Assembly: GCF_017255015.1 (NCBI RefSeq)
Contig: NZ_JAFKCS010000001.1
Coordinates: forward strand, 244,772 to 308,771
Source of the DNA: Bowmanella yangjiangensis
GTDB lineage: Bacteria; Pseudomonadota; Gammaproteobacteria; Enterobacterales; Alteromonadaceae
Length of the DNA stretch: 64,000 bases
Reading direction: 5' to 3'
The notes under the pieces are model-generated. The model worked only from the letters and a program-made list of their open reading frames with translations. It was not told the origin of the DNA and did no database searches. The position numbers and the translations under genes are program-made. Below are positions 35,022 to 44,572 of this stretch, one piece after another (the stretch's first letter is position 1; the number at the start of each line of letters is the position of its first letter).

Positions 35022-37913
35022 ATGTCTGACACCAACCTCTCCCTGTCGCAACTTGAACAGAAGCAGGATTTTGTCCGTCGCCATATCGGCCCAGGCCAGG
35101 CAGAAACCGCTGCCATGCTGGACGTGGTAGGCGCTACCAGTCTGGATGACCTGATTGAGCAAACGGTACCTGCGGCCATTCGCTTACCTAAGCCATTGAA
35201 CCTGGGTGAGAGTCAGACAGAAACCGAAGCCCTGGCCGCACTGAAAGCCGTGGCAAGTAAAAACAAGATTTTCCGCAGCCACATTGGTATGGGCTATCAC
35301 GACACCCTGACCCCCAATGTGATTTTGCGTAACGTGATGGAAAACCCAGGTTGGTACACGGCGTATACCCCTTACCAGCCCGAGATTGCCCAGGGCCGCC
35401 TGCAGGCGCTGCTTAACTTCCAGCAAATGACCCTGGATCTGACCGGTTTGCAACTGGCTTCTGCCTCACTATTAGATGAAGGCACTGCCGCCGCCGAAGC
35501 CATGGCCCTGGCTAAGCGTGTTTCCAAGAACAAAAAAGCCAACCTGTTCTTTATTGCCGACGATGTGCATCCGCAAACCATCGACGTGGTAAAAACCCGC
35601 GCCGAGATGTTTGGTTTTGACATTATTGTCGGCCCGGCGGCAGACGCCCCTAACCACGATGTATTTGGTGCGCTGCTGCAATACCCAGGTACCACGGGTG
35701 CCATCAGCGATCTGGAATCTCTGATTGCCACTTTGCAAGGCAACAAGGCCATAGTGTCTGTAGCGGCCGATATTATGAGCCTGGTGCTGCTGAAATCCCC
35801 TGGCGAAATGGGCGCCGATGCGGTTCTGGGCAGTGCCCAGCGTTTTGGCGTACCTATGGGTTACGGTGGCCCGCACGCGGCCTTCTTCGCCACGCGCGAT
35901 GAGCATAAGCGTTCACTGCCTGGCCGTATTATCGGTGTGTCGCAGGATACCCGTGGCAAACCTGCCCTGCGTATGGCGCTGCAAACCCGTGAACAGCATA
36001 TCCGCCGTGAAAAGGCCAACTCCAACATCTGTACTGCGCAGGTGCTGCTGGCCAATATGGCGTCTTTCTACGCTGTGTATCACGGTCCAAAAGGCCTGAA
36101 AACCATTGCCAGCCGTATTCACCGTTTGGCCGATATCCTGGCCGCCGGTTTGCAAGCCAAAGGCCTGGAACTGGTCAACGACACCTGGTTCGACACCATC
36201 ACGGTTAAAACCAGCAATAAAGACGAGATTGTGGCCCGTGCTATCGCCTCCGAGCGCAACCTGCGTACCGACTTAGACGGTGCGCTGGGTGTAAGCCTGG
36301 ATGAAACTACCACTCGTGACGATATCAACAGCCTGTTCGACGCCTTCTTAGGCACAGGCCACGGCTTGGATATCGATGTACTGGATGCACAGATCACCGC
36401 CAGCGGCTCGGCTTCTATTCCGGCTAACCTGCTGCGTACCAGCGAGATTTTGACCCACGAAGTCTTCAATAAGTATCACAGCGAAACCGAAATGCTGCGT
36501 TACATCAAGTCGCTGGAAGATAAAGACCTGGCCCTGAACCACTCGATGATTTCACTGGGCAGCTGCACCATGAAGCTGAACGCCACGGCCGAGATGATCC
36601 CGGTTACCTGGCCTGAGTTCGGTAAACTGCACCCCTTTGCACCACTGGATCAGGCCCAGGGTTACCAGCAAATGATCAACGAGCTGGGTGACGCGCTGGT
36701 AGAAATTACCGGTTACGACAATATCTCCATGCAGCCTAACTCAGGTGCGCAGGGTGAATACGCCGGTTTGATTGCCATTCGTCGCTACCACGAAAGCCGC
36801 GACGAAGGTCACCGCAATATCTGTTTAATTCCAAGCTCTGCCCACGGTACTAACCCGGCGTCTGCGCAGATGATTGGTTACAAAGTGGTGGTGGTTGACT
36901 GTGACAAGAACGGTAACGTTGACCTGGCCGACCTGAAAGCCAAAGCCGCTGAAAGCGCCGACAACCTGGCTTGTATCATGGTGACGTACCCCTCTACCCA
37001 CGGTGTATACGAAGAAACCATTCGCGAGATTTGCGATATCGTGCACCAGCACGGTGGCCAGGTATACCTGGACGGCGCCAATATGAACGCCCAGGTTGGC
37101 CTGACCAGCCCCGGCTTTATCGGTTCTGATGTATCGCACCTGAACCTGCACAAAACCTTCTGTATTCCACACGGCGGCGGCGGCCCCGGTATGGGCCCAA
37201 TCGGTGTAAAATCGCACCTGGCGCCATTCCTGCCAAGCCACCCGGTAATGGAAATCAGCGGTACGCAGCCCACTAACGGTGCCGTATCTGCCGCACCTTG
37301 GGGCAGTGCGTCTATTCTGCCAATCAGCTATATGTACATTAAGATGATGGGCGGCGAAGGGCTGGCTAAAGCCACGGCTATGGCAATTCTGAACGCTAAC
37401 TACGTAGCTAAGCGTTTGTCCGGCCATTATCCGGTACTGTACAAAGGCCGTAACGAGCGTGTTGCGCACGAATGTATTATCGATATGCGCCCGCTTAAGG
37501 AAGCCTCAGGCGTGACCGAAATGGACGTGGCCAAGCGCTTGAACGACTACGGCTTTCACGCCCCGACCATGAGCTTCCCGGTAGCCGGTACGCTGATGAT
37601 CGAGCCTACTGAGTCCGAAGCCAAGGCCGAGCTGGATCGCTTCTGTGATGCCATGATCAGCATCCGTGAAGAAATAGCCAAGGTAGAAAGCGGTGAATGG
37701 AACGACACCGACAACCCGCTGCACAATGCCCCGCACACCCTGGCGGATATTTGTGACGACGAGTGGACCCGTGCCTACAGCCGCACCGAAGCGGCCTACC
37801 CGGTAGACGCCGTGCGCCGTAACAAGTTCTGGCCAAGCGTAAACCGTATCGACGACGTATTCGGTGACCGTAATCTGGTGTGTTCTTGCCCTGCTACTGA
37901 TACTTATCGGTGA
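35022..37913 (+). CDS. gcvP: Glycine dehydrogenase (decarboxylating), P protein
   Basis: A 963-residue single-chain P protein, which decarboxylates glycine with pyridoxal phosphate and loads GcvH. The N-terminal half shows [13 protein letters not shown] and [14 protein letters not shown]; the C-terminal half has [26 protein letters not shown], and the PLP lysine in [17 protein letters not shown] near residue 710. Length is normal for a fused bacterial GcvP. The region immediately after it marks the edge of the defence island. Confidence 0.97.
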   Translation: MSDTNLSLSQLEQKQDFVRRHIGPGQAETAAMLDVVGATSLDDLIEQTVPAAIRLPKPLNLGESQTETEALAALKAVASKNKIFRSHIGMGYHDTLTPNVILRNVMENPGWYTAYTPYQPEIAQGRLQALLNFQQMTLDLTGLQLASASLLDEGTAAAEAMALAKRVSKNKKANLFFIADDVHPQTIDVVKTRAEMFGFDIIVGPAADAPNHDVFGALLQYPGTTGAISDLESLIATLQGNKAIVSVAADIMSLVLLKSPGEMGADAVLGSAQRFGVPMGYGGPHAAFFATRDEHKRSLPGRIIGVSQDTRGKPALRMALQTREQHIRREKANSNICTAQVLLANMASFYAVYHGPKGLKTIASRIHRLADILAAGLQAKGLELVNDTWFDTITVKTSNKDEIVARAIASERNLRTDLDGALGVSLDETTTRDDINSLFDAFLGTGHGLDIDVLDAQITASGSASIPANLLRTSEILTHEVFNKYHSETEMLRYIKSLEDKDLALNHSMISLGSCTMKLNATAEMIPVTWPEFGKLHPFAPLDQAQGYQQMINELGDALVEITGYDNISMQPNSGAQGEYAGLIAIRRYHESRDEGHRNICLIPSSAHGTNPASAQMIGYKVVVVDCDKNGNVDLADLKAKAAESADNLACIMVTYPSTHGVYEETIREICDIVHQHGGQVYLDGANMNAQVGLTSPGFIGSDVSHLNLHKTFCIPHGGGGPGMGPIGVKSHLAPFLPSHPVMEISGTQPTNGAVSAAPWGSASILPISYMYIKMMGGEGLAKATAMAILNANYVAKRLSGHYPVLYKGRNERVAHECIIDMRPLKEASGVTEMDVAKRLNDYGFHAPTMSFPVAGTLMIEPTESEAKAELDRFCDAMISIREEIAKVESGEWNDTDNPLHNAPHTLADICDDEWTRAYSRTEAAYPVDAVRRNKFWPSVNRIDDVFGDRNLVCSCPATDTYR

Positions 37914-37936
37914 GTTGGCGGGTTACTGTCGATCTC

Positions 37937-37991
37937 GAATAAAGAATGCAACTATCGGAATTAAGTTTGCAACTCAAATAAAGTTTGCAAC
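37937..37991. repeat. Triple TGCAAC-ended repeats, possible IS21-family end remnant
   Basis: Three related segments end in TGCAAC at 37952, 37973 and 37991, each preceded by an AATAAAG- or AATTAAG-type stretch (for example AATAAAGTTTGCAAC at 37977-37991). Closely spaced, repeated motifs at the terminus are characteristic of IS21-family elements. No transposase gene is present here, so this would be a leftover end, with its outer tip perhaps near TGTCGA at 37927. The IS assignment is inference. Confidence 0.4.
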
Positions 37992-38020
37992 CGGTAGTCG
38001 GATTTTGAGGTCAGTAAAAT

Positions 38021-38052
38021 AAAAAAGCGAACCAGAGATGGTTCGCTTTTTT
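38021..38052. terminator. Bidirectional terminator between gcvP and ptuB-like gene
   Basis: AAAAAAGCGAACCA (38021-38034) and TGGTTCGCTTTTTT (38039-38052) form a 14-base perfect stem with a GAGA loop and T-runs in both directions. It separates the gcv genes from the convergent defence operon. Confidence 0.9.
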
Positions 38053-38076
38053 GATATTTATTAATGTGGTTAATAT

Positions 38077-38946
38077 TTAGGCTACCAGCCTTGAAAGCTG
38101 CGGGTCATTGCGAAACATGACACACCACCTTGCTACTGATGATAGTTCAGCGTTGGGTAAAGTCATATTTCTGATATTTACACAATGCGCTCTGACTTTT
38201 TCTCTGGCAACGGGATTACCACCATTATTGCATCTTGCTTTGTGCTTTAGGTATTCGTCTATTTCTGTTGACACATCCAGCCAAACTTTCCTTCTTGCTT
38301 CTGCAAGGTCATTATGCTCGTTAAGTTTGAGGCGCTTGATAGTTTCCTCTACTCTCATAGTTTCCCATTCAGTAGCGCCGGGTGACGGAACTGCTTTTCC
38401 TTCTTCATCAAAGGATATTAACGATACGTCATCAGCGTCGGCTGGGTCTAACAAATATGGTTCCTCTGACTCTTCATTTTGAGTTTGGAAGGAAGAAACT
38501 AAAGAACCTACTCTTAGAGGAAACCAGTTTCCTTTTTTACGATTACCCACATTTCCACAAAGGCGATAATTTGTGTAATCAAAAGCCAGCCACCAATAAG
38601 CATCTCTTTCTGTACCGTCTGTAGATTTCGACTTGGCTTTCGGGCGAAAGTGTTCAACGTCATAGTGAGAATAGAGGTCTCTAACTTCAGAGAACCAGCA
38701 TTTCCCATAAGATAAAACTTTAAGCCATTCCTTGAGTCTGCCCCAATGAGTTGATCGGGCGTTAATATATTCGTTCCTAGTTTCGAAATCTCCAGCATTA
38801 TGAAGTTCGGTAAGCCGTCTATTGTATAGACGAGATCGACTAAGCCACTCTTGCCATTGTTGTTCCGTCCAAGGAATCCAGCCAGGGAAATCAGGGGTTG
38901 CAGGAGTATTAACCGGAGTAAGGCCATTCATATTTATGTAGCGCAT
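38077..38946 (-). CDS. PtuB-like HNH nuclease of a Septu-type defence pair
   Basis: A 289-residue protein with an HNH-type core: YGKCWFSEVRD (residues 80-90), DVEHFRPK (96-103, the first His of HNH) and NYRLCGNVGNRKKGNWFPL (126-144, with the Asn and later positions). The usual second Cys of the zinc-knuckle CxxC is Ser86 here, giving CWFSE, a variant of the common CxYCE. Its ATG overlaps the stop of the ATPase gene as TAATG. ATPase plus HNH partner is the Septu (PtuAB) layout, in which the nuclease is triggered on phage infection. It is the last gene of the island operon. Subtype identity is inferred. Confidence 0.75.
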   Translation of the reverse strand: MRYINMNGLTPVNTPATPDFPGWIPWTEQQWQEWLSRSRLYNRRLTELHNAGDFETRNEYINARSTHWGRLKEWLKVLSYGKCWFSEVRDLYSHYDVEHFRPKAKSKSTDGTERDAYWWLAFDYTNYRLCGNVGNRKKGNWFPLRVGSLVSSFQTQNEESEEPYLLDPADADDVSLISFDEEGKAVPSPGATEWETMRVEETIKRLKLNEHNDLAEARRKVWLDVSTEIDEYLKHKARCNNGGNPVAREKVRAHCVNIRNMTLPNAELSSVARWCVMFRNDPQLSRLVA

Positions 38947-40730
38947 TACTCTTCCCCATTCAAAATGTCGTCAATGATACTATCGACAATTTCATCCTGC
39001 TCTTTTATTTCATCCGCAGTAAGGGATGGTTTATTGAATTTGCGATGTTGTGCCATCTTCCTAACAAACATTGCATAAACAGGATCTTTGAATTCTGCCA
39101 TTGAGAAACCTAAATCAGCGAGTTCTTGACTTAGTCTGGCCAGTTCGTCGTTTTCTTCAGAGGTTTTTTTTTCTTTGGCGAATAGCTCATTCCGGCGGTA
39201 TAACCTTCGCTCTGTTTCGACATCTAGCGTTGAGGTTAAACCAAATAGCTCGCTTTTTAGTAAGCCTGTTACTCCCATTCCCTGAGGGTGTTCATCCGGT
39301 TGTTCAACAAGAGTTTTATCGCCATTATTTTTGATTATATGAACTTGCTCTTTCTTAAGTGAACCAACCATCATTGGATCGTGAGTGGTGATGAGAATCT
39401 GCGATTCACTTTGTGACTTAGAGTCTTTCTCAGTAGTTAGCACACCCTCGATGTCGTCGAAGTAACGAAGTTTCCAAATTGGATTTAAATGCGTATCTGG
39501 TTCATCAAGCAAAAATAAACATTGGTCTTCTCGGGTTATACGCATAAGGCCAAGAACTGTCAGCATCTGAAGTTCACCCTCCGACAGTTGTGTAAAGCTC
39601 ACTTTTCCACCGTGTTCATCGCGTTTCTTTACGGTAATCCTTACTTCATCAATCAAATCGCCAATGTAAGCACCTTCTGCATAGCGGAAAAAGCTATCTG
39701 GGCTGCCAACCAACTCACCTAGTTCCTTTAGTTTGTGTTTGTCAGGTACAAATAAATAAAGTTGTTTTTGCTTTTCTGTACGACCACGAAAATCAATTTG
39801 CTTAGTTGCTTCTTGTTCAATTGGTGCCCATGAAACTTGCCAGAGTTTATCAAGGAATTCACTGACCACATTACCTCGGGCATACCAGAAGCGAGGGTCG
39901 CCTTCATTGAGTTCATTTTCATCGAACTTCCCATTTCGGCGTTTTTCACGCAAACGGTGGGGCTCTTTAAGAACGAAAAGGGCTGACTCTAACGACTCAA
40001 TATGTAAGTTATCCAAAACTTTTTTAAAAACAGGATCATCAGATAGCAGGCACGCCAATAAAACCAACTGGCTATGGCCGCCACGGCAGTAGAAAAGGCG
40101 ACGAAGTCGATCATCACCAGCTTTCTTAAGTCTCGCTTCTCGACGACGTTTGGCTTCTTCAATTGCGCGAATATCAGCATCGGAGGCGGTGAAGTTTTCT
40201 AGCAGTTCTTCAGATAAAACTTCGTCGGTGGTGATTTCCTGACGTTTGTTAAATCGGCGCTGGTGTTCCTGAAATAACTGTTCGATGCGCTCATTCCTGC
40301 CTGAGTAATAGGCAAATATGTGTGTTGGTAAAAGTCGTGAACCGCGACGCTTATCCTGCGGGACTTTGTCCGGAGGGTCATTTTTAATCAGATATTCTTG
40401 GCTAACACGATCACCATCTACCCAAACGTAAGGGCGCTTCTGTTTGGCAGTATCTGCCTGAATACGCACTATGTGACCACGAATTTCGTACTCGAATGTG
40501 TAATCAAATGCCGCCTCACGGTCGAGATCTATGTCACGAAAGAGCGTAATTAACGCTTCAATTAAATTAGATTTACCTGTGCCGTTCTGTCCTATTAACG
40601 CATGGCTTCGAATACGCTTAGACTCCTCAGATTTGCCGGTACTTGAACTATGTGATAATTCAATGGCAAAGCTCATCTCTACATCTCGTAAGTTGCGAAA
40701 ATGAGGAATGGCTAAATAACGTAACTGCAT
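38946..40730 (-). CDS. PtuA-like AAA/ABC-type ATPase of a Septu-type defence pair
   Basis: A 594-residue ATPase of the OLD/RecF-like ABC type. Walker A GQNGTGKSN lies at residues 47-55, an ABC signature-like QLSEGELQML near 385, Walker B CLFLLDEPDTHLNP near 405 and a switch His in LITTHDPMMVGSL near 448. A long inserted region between Walker A and the signature contains a charged helical segment (EEAKRRREARLKKAG). There is no nuclease or TOPRIM motif, so catalysis is expected from the HNH partner downstream. It starts 11 bases after hsdS, so it probably shares the hsd transcript. Confidence 0.8.
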   Translation of the reverse strand: MQLRYLAIPHFRNLRDVEMSFAIELSHSSSTGKSEESKRIRSHALIGQNGTGKSNLIEALITLFRDIDLDREAAFDYTFEYEIRGHIVRIQADTAKQKRPYVWVDGDRVSQEYLIKNDPPDKVPQDKRRGSRLLPTHIFAYYSGRNERIEQLFQEHQRRFNKRQEITTDEVLSEELLENFTASDADIRAIEEAKRRREARLKKAGDDRLRRLFYCRGGHSQLVLLACLLSDDPVFKKVLDNLHIESLESALFVLKEPHRLREKRRNGKFDENELNEGDPRFWYARGNVVSEFLDKLWQVSWAPIEQEATKQIDFRGRTEKQKQLYLFVPDKHKLKELGELVGSPDSFFRYAEGAYIGDLIDEVRITVKKRDEHGGKVSFTQLSEGELQMLTVLGLMRITREDQCLFLLDEPDTHLNPIWKLRYFDDIEGVLTTEKDSKSQSESQILITTHDPMMVGSLKKEQVHIIKNNGDKTLVEQPDEHPQGMGVTGLLKSELFGLTSTLDVETERRLYRRNELFAKEKKTSEENDELARLSQELADLGFSMAEFKDPVYAMFVRKMAQHRKFNKPSLTADEIKEQDEIVDSIIDDILNGEE

Positions 40731-40741
40731 AATAAATCCTT

Positions 40742-42736
40742 TTATTCTTCTATTTTTTCTAGCATTTCAGCCTTTTCTGGTTCAAGTATCCAGCCATGGG
40801 CAACTTCGACTTTTAATTGCGCGTAAAAGGCATCAATTTCGCCACCAAAACGCTGCCATAAATCTTTCGCACTCATCTCACCACTATGGCGGGCCAGAAT
40901 AGTGGCTAGTGGGGCTTGGGATTTGATACCAGGCGGCGTGCCTAAACGTACAGGCGCCACCAGTTCAGTTTTTGGAGCTTTCATAGGTTCCTCTTCTTGT
41001 TCGGTAGCGATGCCGGTGAGGGTGGCGACGGATGCCGTTGCCAAATGTTCTGAAACAACCAAAGTGCGATGCAATTTGCTTTCTAAGGTATCGCAAAACT
41101 TCATTAACTCAGCGACTCGCGCAACTATTCTTTTTTGCTCGGCAATTGGTGGCAGTGGGATTTCGAATTGCTCAAGTACTTTTTTGCTCAGCCCTTCGCG
41201 GGCCATTCCGACTTGCCGTCCCCAAATCATGGCCTGGGTATAAGGTGACAAAATACAAAGGTGAATGTACTCACGTATTTCTACATCAGTTAAACGAATA
41301 ATCGTTACATGCTGACTGACATTGGCTTCACCGAAATCTGCCGGCACTAACGCACATCTGCCTAACGATGCTCCCGTAATGTTTAATAAAACATCATTGG
41401 CGGCAACCGCAGTTCCCGACATGCGTTCATGGACCTCAGCAGGAATGTAGGCTACATCGTCCAAACGCAATCCATTATTCCAGATGTTTTGAGAGCGCAA
41501 GAATGGAATGCCTTTATTAACATATACTTTTCGACCACCTCTTGGTGTGCTGCCTGAACCAATCTTGTTCGCTATTTCCCCTAATCGAACAAACGCCCAC
41601 CCTTTTGGAAGGGGGAATGGATATTCCTCTTCTGGAACATTGCTGAAAGCAGTTTGCTTCGGAATTAGCTTTTGCTTTACAAGATGGGCTTTAGTCGTTT
41701 TGACTTGCTCCAACCAGGTATCCAGAGGTGTGTCTACATTTGATCGCTCAACTAATAGTCCGTGAACGGCTAAATCTAAAATGAGAGCGCGCAGTTGGGC
41801 CACATCCTCTGGTGTGGAAAACAGTTGGCCGAAGTTAGTTTGCAGGCGTTGCCAGCTTTCTTTCAGTTCTTGTGAGCTTTGGCTGGCAGCGACGGCTTGC
41901 AAAATAGATTGACGTAAGTTGTTTTGCAAAGTGCGACGTTTTTGTTGCTGCACTTCTAGCTGGTCGCATAAAGCCATCAGTTCATCAACTTTGGCGACAA
42001 TGCGGGATTGTTCTTCGGTTGGGGGAAATGGCATTGCGCATAATGCAAAGTAATCCGTCGGTAAACGCTTTTGTCCAGCGGTGCCTGTCATGCTGGCTTC
42101 GCCTTTTGCACGGAATAATGGCGAGCGAATAAAAAGATAAATATAGGCTGGATTAACGTCTTCGCTTATGGGGCGGAAAACATGAAATTCTGTAGAGCCT
42201 GAGCCGATATTGTGTTCAAGCCCACGTACTACGGCCGACTTTCCGTTTTCAAAACACGGGGTGATTTTAGCCAATAACACATCGCCATTTGCGAAATGTG
42301 TGTAACCTTTTTTGATTTCTGACCACGGCCTAACATCGCCAGCTATAGCGATTGAGTGTAATTCGGAAACTGCTGCCATTGGCACAAAAGTGGCCATAAT
42401 CACTGATTCCGAATCTTCTTCAACTTGATTTCGTGGGTTGATTTCCCCCAGATCGAGCAAGCGACTCCAGCGCCAGCTGGGCGGTAGATCAATTAACGGC
42501 GGTACCAATTGTGTTGATTCCAACTTTGGCGAACGCTTAAACTTTTTCTCTGCTATTAACTGTTTACGAATACGAGCTACATTTGTGAGCACGCTGTCTG
42601 CGCCACCATCTTCTTCTCTCTGTTGCGTGAGCTTTCCTGTAACGGCGAATTGATAAACCAATTCCCGCAATCGAGCTATGCCCCCCGGCGCATTGGCAAT
42701 ATGGCCAAACTCGGCCAAAAATTGATTCGCGTCCAT
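40742..42736 (-). CDS. hsdS: Type I restriction-modification specificity subunit HsdS
   Basis: A 664-residue protein with two target-recognition domains, each followed by a long helical conserved region: LPTDYFALCAMPFPPTEEQSRIVAKVDELMALCDQLE in the first half and LEQFEIPLPPIAEQKRIVARVAELMKFCDTLE in the second (quoted here only as landmarks near residues 230-265 and 535-570). The two TRDs set the bipartite recognition sequence. It is longer than a typical HsdS because of extensions at both ends. The start overlaps the hsdM stop as TAATG. Confidence 0.92.
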   Translation of the reverse strand: MDANQFLAEFGHIANAPGGIARLRELVYQFAVTGKLTQQREEDGGADSVLTNVARIRKQLIAEKKFKRSPKLESTQLVPPLIDLPPSWRWSRLLDLGEINPRNQVEEDSESVIMATFVPMAAVSELHSIAIAGDVRPWSEIKKGYTHFANGDVLLAKITPCFENGKSAVVRGLEHNIGSGSTEFHVFRPISEDVNPAYIYLFIRSPLFRAKGEASMTGTAGQKRLPTDYFALCAMPFPPTEEQSRIVAKVDELMALCDQLEVQQQKRRTLQNNLRQSILQAVAASQSSQELKESWQRLQTNFGQLFSTPEDVAQLRALILDLAVHGLLVERSNVDTPLDTWLEQVKTTKAHLVKQKLIPKQTAFSNVPEEEYPFPLPKGWAFVRLGEIANKIGSGSTPRGGRKVYVNKGIPFLRSQNIWNNGLRLDDVAYIPAEVHERMSGTAVAANDVLLNITGASLGRCALVPADFGEANVSQHVTIIRLTDVEIREYIHLCILSPYTQAMIWGRQVGMAREGLSKKVLEQFEIPLPPIAEQKRIVARVAELMKFCDTLESKLHRTLVVSEHLATASVATLTGIATEQEEEPMKAPKTELVAPVRLGTPPGIKSQAPLATILARHSGEMSAKDLWQRFGGEIDAFYAQLKVEVAHGWILEPEKAEMLEKIEE

Positions 42737-44541
42737 TACGCTTCCTTATCGCTAAAGTGGTGAGAAAGCGCGGCGGCCAGTTCGCTTTTTAGTTGGTTTT
42801 CGGTTTCTTCAATTTCACCTAACAACTTTTTGAATTTAATCAGCAGTTCGTCTGGGTCGTGGCTTTCTTCTTCCGGTGCATTGGGGTTTTTTAAATCCAA
42901 GTTATAAATCGGCCAGTAAAGGCGATCGCCAGCGGCTTGTGCATCACGGGCTTTTAAACGCAGTCCTTCACTTTCTGTTTTTAAAACTTCGATGTCATCT
43001 TCTACGCTTTGGCGCTGACTTTTGTCGGTGACGCCTTTAATAGAATCACGCAAATCACGGATGCGATTATCCAGAACGCTTGCTTGATTATTTAAGCTTT
43101 CGGCATTCGCCCAGTGAGGCGCAGCGGCGGCTTCGGCTTGTTCTCGTTTGCTTTTGAAATCAACTTTCCAGGCGAATTCGTTTTCTTCACGGCTAGCAAA
43201 GTCATCACTTTCGTCGCCCCACCAATCCTGCTCAGGTTTAAATTCTTCCAAGCGGATAGGTTTGGTTTTGCTGTAGCTTTTGTAGCCCTGTGGGTAAGGG
43301 TGTTCGTAAAACCAGATGGAATCGGTGTGGAAATATTCGCTGCCGTCGTCTACCCGCGTGCCTTTGGTAAAAAATAACAGGTTGGTTTTAATGGTTGTGT
43401 AAGGGGCGAACACGCCTTTGGGCAGACGAATGATAGTGTGTAGTTTACATTCTTGCAGCAGTAGCTTTTTAAGGGTGCCTTTAATGCCATCGCCAAATAA
43501 AAAGCCATCGGGTAGCACCACAGCGGCGCGGCCATTCTCATTTAATAGCTTTTTAATGATCAACGCCATAAACATATCGGCGGTTTCACGGGTTTTTAAA
43601 TCGGCCGGGTAATCGCTACCTACACCATCGTCTTCATAGCCACCAAAAGGAGGGTTGGTAATGATGCAATCGACCTTTTGGTTTGCGCTCCATTCGTTCC
43701 AGCCGATACCAAGCGTGTTTTTGTGTTCGATCTGACTGGGTATATCTATGCCATGCAGCAGCATATTTGTGGTGCACAGTAGGTGCGGCAGTTGTTTTTT
43801 CTCGATGCCGCGAATGAGGTCTTCAATAGCGCGCTTGTCTTCGGCGCTGGATTTGGTGGTTATTTGGTTGCGCAGGTGATCAATCGCTGCGGTTAAGAAG
43901 CCACCAGTACCGCAGGCTGGATCCATCACGCTTTCGCGTTTATCGAGGCGTGGATTGACACGATCTGCCATAAAGGCGGTGATGGCGCGCGGGGTGTAAA
44001 ATTCACCGGCGTTACCCGCACCGCGCAGATCGTTAAGCAGTTGTTCATATACATCGCCGATATTGGCACGGGTTTTAAAATCATGAAAATTAATGGCTTC
44101 TTCGAGCTTTTCGATTACCGCCAATAATTGGGTGCCAGATTTCATGTAGTTGTTGGCGTCTTCAAAGACACTTCGAATCACTTTGTGGAGGGCAACCGAA
44201 GTTGCATTATCTTTTTCTGCATCGAACACAGGTATTTCCAGTTCTTTTAATGCAGGGAACAGTTGGTTGTTCACAAAGCCAATGATGTCGCTAGCGGCTT
44301 TTTGTGGGGCTTTTTTACCATCTACACCTGGAACATAAGCTGCCCAGTTGCGCCAGCGGAGCGCCTCTGGTAAAGGCGATTTATAGCTTGTGTCATCGTC
44401 TTCCCATTCTTCTTCGCGTTGATCGAATACTTTTAAAAACAGCATCCAAGTTAATTGGCCGAGCCGCTGTGCATCGCCATCAACACCATCGTCTTTGCGC
44501 ATGATGTCTTGAATACTTTTAATAGTGCTACTTAAGTTCAT
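42736..44541 (-). CDS. hsdM: Type I restriction-modification DNA methyltransferase HsdM
   Basis: A 601-residue N6-adenine methyltransferase. The S-adenosylmethionine motif DPACGTGGFL lies near residue 205 and the catalytic NPPFGG near 297; GNAGEFYTPRAI precedes motif I as in other HsdM proteins. A C-terminal helical tail ends near the hsdS start. With HsdS it methylates and, with HsdR, forms the restriction complex. Confidence 0.95.
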   Translation of the reverse strand: MNLSSTIKSIQDIMRKDDGVDGDAQRLGQLTWMLFLKVFDQREEEWEDDDTSYKSPLPEALRWRNWAAYVPGVDGKKAPQKAASDIIGFVNNQLFPALKELEIPVFDAEKDNATSVALHKVIRSVFEDANNYMKSGTQLLAVIEKLEEAINFHDFKTRANIGDVYEQLLNDLRGAGNAGEFYTPRAITAFMADRVNPRLDKRESVMDPACGTGGFLTAAIDHLRNQITTKSSAEDKRAIEDLIRGIEKKQLPHLLCTTNMLLHGIDIPSQIEHKNTLGIGWNEWSANQKVDCIITNPPFGGYEDDGVGSDYPADLKTRETADMFMALIIKKLLNENGRAAVVLPDGFLFGDGIKGTLKKLLLQECKLHTIIRLPKGVFAPYTTIKTNLLFFTKGTRVDDGSEYFHTDSIWFYEHPYPQGYKSYSKTKPIRLEEFKPEQDWWGDESDDFASREENEFAWKVDFKSKREQAEAAAAPHWANAESLNNQASVLDNRIRDLRDSIKGVTDKSQRQSVEDDIEVLKTESEGLRLKARDAQAAGDRLYWPIYNLDLKNPNAPEEESHDPDELLIKFKKLLGEIEETENQLKSELAAALSHHFSDKEA

Positions 44542-44572
44542 TTATTTTCTAATCTCAATCTTTACATGATGA

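Noticed and set aside
36825-37469. 214-residue antisense frame inside gcvP
   Set aside because: It is a codon-bias shadow of a highly conserved gene; the gcvP frame accounts for the sequence.
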